From the NCBI RefSeq assembly GCF_000374485.1, contig NZ_KB894497.1, forward strand, positions 1 through 64,000: a stretch of 64,000 nt of DNA. Reading direction: 5' to 3'. Below are positions 60,374-64,000 of this stretch, one piece after another (the first letter of the stretch is position 1; the number at the start of each line of letters is the position of its first letter). The notes beneath the pieces were generated by a model, which was not told where the DNA came from, searched no databases, and was given only the letters and a program-made list of their open reading frames with translations. The translations under genes were made by a program, and so were the position numbers. The DNA is from Algicola sagamiensis DSM 14643. Its GTDB lineage: Bacteria; Pseudomonadota; Gammaproteobacteria; Enterobacterales; Alteromonadaceae.

Positions 60374-61333
60374 TTATTTTCGTTTTCGCTTGGGGCGTTT
60401 CACTTTTTCGACACGATACATTTTTCCAAAGACGTAACTTTCTGATGAATCGGCAACTTTAGCCATTGGTAATAATTCAGGACCGACAGGTTCGGCCAGA
60501 ATATAGTGGATCCCATTGTGATTGATCCATTGATCTTGGCCAACATGGGCAATTTGCAAGCCAACGAGTGTATGGTTTGGGATGTAAATCATTGCAACTC
60601 CCAGTTTCGGATACATGGCTTTTGCGAGTGATGCAAATAGTGTTGATTTGCTGTCACAATCACCAAGATTACGGTAGAGCAGTTTATTTGGTGGAATAAA
60701 CCCTGCATTTTTATCGGCTTCGGATACCTGATCATGATAAGGAATTGATTGAACAAATGACAGAACGATAGAGAGCATTTTTTTGGAACGGATCCGTCCA
60801 TACTTTTTTTTAAATGCCTCTTTTATTGGCTTCAATAGTTCGATACTTTCCGCTGCAAAACGGCCATGGTCTGGGTTTACACCTTCGACGCCAAACGGAT
60901 CGATATAAGGAGAGAAATAGTTGTTTTTCAGGAACTCATCAAAGCTTTCCTGCTGTGCTTTACGGAGTGTTTGAAGAACGGCCAGTGAAGATTCTTCATC
61001 CACACTACTTGCTTCAACCTGAATACCTGCCTGGGTGAGAGAAAGCTGCACACGGATATCTCTCGGGTCAAACGTTGAGCTAATTTCCCTGAGTTGTTTT
61101 AAAACAAACCGTTGTGCTGCAGACTGCCGATAGGCTTTAAAATGACGAAAGGTACCATAGAGGACTTCATTATCCATGACAAACCCTATTTGGTGTTCTG
61201 TCCCTTTGCCATCTCGCCAATGATAGTTGAACTCAGTGGTATTTTTATCACGCTCAAGATTGAAGTTGATTTGTTCCGCTCGCAATAAAGGAGTGAACAA
61301 TACAAAGGCAGTGAGGTAGCAGACGATCCGCAT
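60374..61333 (-). CDS. Secreted transglutaminase-like protein
   Basis: From the ATG at 61333 the protein has a signal peptide (MRIVCYLTAFVLFTPLLRA) and about 300 mature residues. The frame is open upstream to a TTG at 61396, which would bury the signal sequence. A transglutaminase-core-like triad is suggested by NLGDCDSKSTLFASL (Cys), YIPNHTLVGL (His) and LAEPVGP (acidic). The C-terminus is very basic (KVKRPKRKRK). It could be a periplasmic cysteine protease or cross-linking-type enzyme; the substrate is unknown. Confidence 0.65.
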   Translation of the reverse strand: MRIVCYLTAFVLFTPLLRAEQINFNLERDKNTTEFNYHWRDGKGTEHQIGFVMDNEVLYGTFRHFKAYRQSAAQRFVLKQLREISSTFDPRDIRVQLSLTQAGIQVEASSVDEESSLAVLQTLRKAQQESFDEFLKNNYFSPYIDPFGVEGVNPDHGRFAAESIELLKPIKEAFKKKYGRIRSKKMLSIVLSFVQSIPYHDQVSEADKNAGFIPPNKLLYRNLGDCDSKSTLFASLAKAMYPKLGVAMIYIPNHTLVGLQIAHVGQDQWINHNGIHYILAEPVGPELLPMAKVADSSESYVFGKMYRVEKVKRPKRKRK

Positions 61334-61450
61334 TATTGACACACAAAATTTCCATCTCCCAATCTTTAGTATTTGTGTAATAGGAAATAATGCCAAATTT
61401 CTTGGTTATTTATTCGTATGTGAATTGGAGTAAGTGCTGGGCAGTATATA

Positions 61451-61484
61451 AAAAAGACAAAAAAAAGCCGATATTTCTATCGGC
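61451..61484 (-). terminator. Strong minus-strand terminator without an obvious gene
   Basis: GCCGATA-TTTC-TATCGGC is a perfect 7-bp stem-loop followed on the minus strand by TTTTTTTTGTC and more T. There is no minus-strand gene of ordinary size between it and 61747, so it may end a small RNA. Alternatively it insulates the transglutaminase-like gene from upstream transcription. Confidence 0.7.
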
Positions 61485-61747
61485 CTAACTCTCTGCGCTA
61501 GCAATTATGCGGTGATAATTGATACCTGTAATATCAGACACAGCTTGTTGAAAAGAGTTCAGTCATTTTCGATTTTTTTGTCTTTTTCTTTTGATTGACC
61601 AAGAGATAAACAGCTAAAGTTTAGAATTTCAAAAATGAATCAGAAAATGTACCGATTTTAATATTTTTTAATGTTGTCATGATCCTTTCATCTGTCATTG
61701 GCAGGATGTTCTCCTTGCCTTCGTTTGGGAATTAAAAAGAGAAAGAT
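61485..61747 (-). ncRNA. Candidate small RNA or short-peptide region feeding the 61451 terminator
   Basis: This ~260-bp gap carries no ordinary gene. The minus strand has a 25-codon frame (MTDERIMTTLKNIKIGT...) with weak ribosome sites and then A/T-rich sequence running into a strong terminator. No convincing promoter is visible. It is recorded only because the terminator needs an owner. Confidence 0.25.
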
Positions 61748-64000
61748 ATGATATTTCAACACAATCAATTGACACGGATCTTGTTACTTAGTTTCGGAAG
61801 TTTTGTGCTCAGTGGGTGTTCTAGTGATAATGCGAATGACCAATCTGTGAAATCCTATGATATGGTCACATTGGTCAAACGAGCGGTTCTTCCTGCGGAT
61901 ACATTTTCAGCAGGGACAACGTCTGGCACAGGATTGGGGAAAACTCAAATTAATGGCCAGACAGTGCCATTTCAACTCAAACAACCCGTTCAGGGTTTTT
62001 CGTCAATGATCCGGCAATCCGATGGAACGTACCTTGCCATGGCTGATAACGGTTTTGGTACATTGGAAAATTCAGCTGACTTTGAGCTGCGTGTTTATCA
62101 ACTGGATCCGGATTTTGAGACGCACCAAACCATTAATGAGCAGCATGCTTTTACGCTCTCTGATCCAAATAAAAAAATCCCGTTCGCGATTACCAATCAA
62201 TTTAGTGAAAACAGAGTGCTGACGGGTGCTGACTTTGACATAGAATCAATGCAACGCGCTCCAGATGGTACGTTTTGGTTTGGTGATGAGTTTGGGCCTT
62301 TCTTATTGCATACAGATGCACAAGGAGTTTTACTCGAAGCCCCGATTTCACTTCAAGTGAATGGCAAGTTATTACGGACGGCTTTACACCCTGACTTTGA
62401 AGAAGGTGCAACGGTAAGAGTGATGAACGCTTTCTCTCAAGTTGATGATTCATCTCAAGTGCAAAACCCACCGACTGTTCGTCCAGTATTTTCCCCCTGG
62501 CATGTCCATTTAATTTTGGAAGACTGTATGGATACGGCAGGGAAATTAAACAATAAACCTGGATGTATGACGCAGCCATACTCTCGTGGCAATAAGACAC
62601 CACAAGGGTATCAATACGCACCAGAAGAAATCTTTGACTTAAAGTCAATTCAAAATGCGGGATATCCTGTTGTCACTTGGACAGTCAACGATTCCAAACG
62701 AATGAAGCGTCTCATTGAAGCAGGTGTTGACGGTGTGATATCAGATAGACCCGATCTGTTGTTGGGTGAGATACGTGGTAACGAAGCGATTGCGAAAAGA
62801 CTGCTAACAGAAGATGGTTTGATTGATCCGAATCTCTTTGATGCACAAGGGCATCGTGGTGCCAGAAATTTAAAACCAGAAAATACCCTGCCAGCATTTG
62901 AAGTCGCCCTCGATTATTTGATGAATACACTGGAGACCGATACTGGTATTACTCGAGATGGACAAGTTGTTTTAAGCCATGACCCCGTGATCCATCAAAA
63001 GTTTTGTCAATTTGTCGGTGCTGGAGAAACACCGGAAGAACCATTGATTAAATCGCTTACCCTCGCTGAGATACAAGGCAATTATGTATGCAATAAATTG
63101 ACTCGCGGCGCGTCTCAAACCGATTCAATCCCACCGGTCACAGAAGCATTCGTCCGAGATAAAGGGCTCAATCATGCGTATATGATGCCGTCACTTGATA
63201 ATTTATATGACTTTGTCGACTTTTACGTCACGTATTATACGACTGGTGCTGGTCGAGGTATGAGTGACGCTGAGGTTCGTGCTAAAAATGCAAGTCGTGT
63301 TCGTTTTAATCTTGAAACGAAGCGAAATCCAAGACAGGATTATGTGCATAAAACGGTGGATACAGAAACATTCGCAAAAACAGTGGCTGCAAAGGTAATG
63401 AGCCGTCAGAAGGAAAATAAAACGACGATCCAGAGTTTTGACTTCAGTACATTGCTTGTGACACAAAAACAGTATCCACAAATCAGAACGGTCTATTTGT
63501 TTGGGGACTTTCCTAGTGCTGTTCAGGATGATGGAACAAACTTGGAGCCTGAAGCAGGAACCAGCTCTCCATGGATGCCAAATGTAAAATGGCCTTGGCG
63601 AGATACCCGTTATAAGGTGCAGCCAGAAGTGCAAATCTCTGGTGGCTTTGAAGGAGTGGCAATGTCTCATGATGGAAAGTATTTGTATCCAGCTCTTGAG
63701 AAGCCGTTTATTTCTCAAAAGGATAGCGGCCTTGTTTCTATTTATGAATTTGATATTGAGCAGAAAGCCTATACAGGAAAGAAATTCCAGTATGCGTTAT
63801 CTAAACCTGAAAATCGCATTGCTGAATTCACTTTATTTAACGAAATGCAGGGCCTCATTGTCGAAAGAGATAACACTCAAGCAGACTTATCAGGGTTTAA
63901 GCAGGTTTTTCACATCGAATTGAAAGAAGATGGGACAGTTGAAAAAAACTTGCTGGTGGATTTGATGAAAATTGCAGATCCGAATAAAGTCGCGAAAGGA
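61748..64000 (+). CDS. Lipoprotein: phytase-like esterase with nested, permuted GDPD domain (partial)
   Basis: The frame runs open from the ATG at 61748 past the window end (751 codons seen). A lipobox (LSGC, Cys24) makes it a lipoprotein. Residues ~40-200 resemble the 'esterase-like activity of phytase' propeller (LAMADNGFGTLENSADF, DGTFWFGDEFGPFLL). Next comes a C-terminal GDPD-like element (TWTVND 310-315, GVDGVISDRPDLL 326-338). Only afterwards appears the GDPD N-terminal catalytic motif GHRGARN (368-374), with ENTLPAF, LETDTGITRDGQVVLSHDP (His411) and IQSFDFSTL (561-569). The phytase-like part then resumes (GFEGVAMSHDGKYLYPALE). So the barrel is in permuted order and inserted in another domain. 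A role in organic phosphate scavenging is inferred. Confidence 0.8.
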   Translation, partial: MIFQHNQLTRILLLSFGSFVLSGCSSDNANDQSVKSYDMVTLVKRAVLPADTFSAGTTSGTGLGKTQINGQTVPFQLKQPVQGFSSMIRQSDGTYLAMADNGFGTLENSADFELRVYQLDPDFETHQTINEQHAFTLSDPNKKIPFAITNQFSENRVLTGADFDIESMQRAPDGTFWFGDEFGPFLLHTDAQGVLLEAPISLQVNGKLLRTALHPDFEEGATVRVMNAFSQVDDSSQVQNPPTVRPVFSPWHVHLILEDCMDTAGKLNNKPGCMTQPYSRGNKTPQGYQYAPEEIFDLKSIQNAGYPVVTWTVNDSKRMKRLIEAGVDGVISDRPDLLLGEIRGNEAIAKRLLTEDGLIDPNLFDAQGHRGARNLKPENTLPAFEVALDYLMNTLETDTGITRDGQVVLSHDPVIHQKFCQFVGAGETPEEPLIKSLTLAEIQGNYVCNKLTRGASQTDSIPPVTEAFVRDKGLNHAYMMPSLDNLYDFVDFYVTYYTTGAGRGMSDAEVRAKNASRVRFNLETKRNPRQDYVHKTVDTETFAKTVAAKVMSRQKENKTTIQSFDFSTLLVTQKQYPQIRTVYLFGDFPSAVQDDGTNLEPEAGTSSPWMPNVKWPWRDTRYKVQPEVQISGGFEGVAMSHDGKYLYPALEKPFISQKDSGLVSIYEFDIEQKAYTGKKFQYALSKPENRIAEFTLFNEMQGLIVERDNTQADLSGFKQVFHIELKEDGTVEKNLLVDLMKIADPNKVAKG

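Noticed and set aside
61397-61740. MCP gene remnant from the minus-strand MTTLKNIKIGT frame
   Set aside because: Only about ten residues resemble a chemoreceptor N-terminus; too short to support.

Overview
The window is a contiguous stretch of a gammaproteobacterial chromosome, about 44% GC by eye. The gene set and gene order suggest a free-living marine relative of the Alteromonadales/Vibrionales. The main clues are an rpsU-yqeY-dnaG-rpoD block followed by a tRNA-Ile2, a cca...ygiM-ygiF-glnE block, pspF-sapABCDF divergent from pspABC-ycjX-ycjF, phhA-phhB, and GlyGly-CTERM-type surface proteins. The genus cannot be fixed from the sequence alone.

Layout. 1-1358 is a small accessory segment: the 3' end of an IS256-family element that has cut a DUF4393-like gene, two clusters of TGACAC-type repeats, a possible ~60-nt RNA, and a 66-codon orphan gene behind a structured leader. 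1359-1435 is tRNA-Ile2(CAU). 1537-4242 is a secreted LVIVD/Calx-beta protein. 4437-8971 (minus) is the macromolecular synthesis operon (rpsU, yqeY, dnaG, rpoD). 9182-13854 holds tsaD, plsY, folB, folK, uppP and cca. 13990-15963 is gspA-gspB. Then come an HD-GYP protein, a SUKH/SMI1 protein, putA, ygiM, ygiF, glnE, a TcpQ-domain protein, a 2-hydroxyacid dehydrogenase, a GlyGly-CTERM metalloprotease and a small secreted protein.

31771-43990 is envelope stress and peptide or ion transport. On the minus strand, pspF-sapABCDF runs as one overlapping string into a KefB-type antiporter. On the plus strand, pspA, pspB, pspC, ycjX and ycjF follow. The region between pspF and pspA carries two PspF-like activator sites, a consensus IHF site and a sigma-54-like promoter. 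44172-46723 covers amino-acid catabolism (methionine gamma-lyase, phhA, phhB), with a perfect 38-bp palindrome matching TyrR/PhhR boxes ahead of phhA.

46780-64000 contains hpt, a YjaB-like acetyltransferase, three small unknown proteins, rapA, a PIN-PhoH protein, a 1329-codon hybrid kinase overlapping a receiver-GGDEF protein, a DUF2059 protein, a transglutaminase-like protein, and a lipoprotein running off the end of the window. In that lipoprotein a phosphodiesterase barrel appears circularly permuted and nested in a phytase-like esterase.

Most of the window is ordinary housekeeping sequence. The least explained parts are the structured leader and orphan gene at 852-1227, the TGACAC repeat clusters on both sides of it, and the permuted domain arrangement at 61748-64000.
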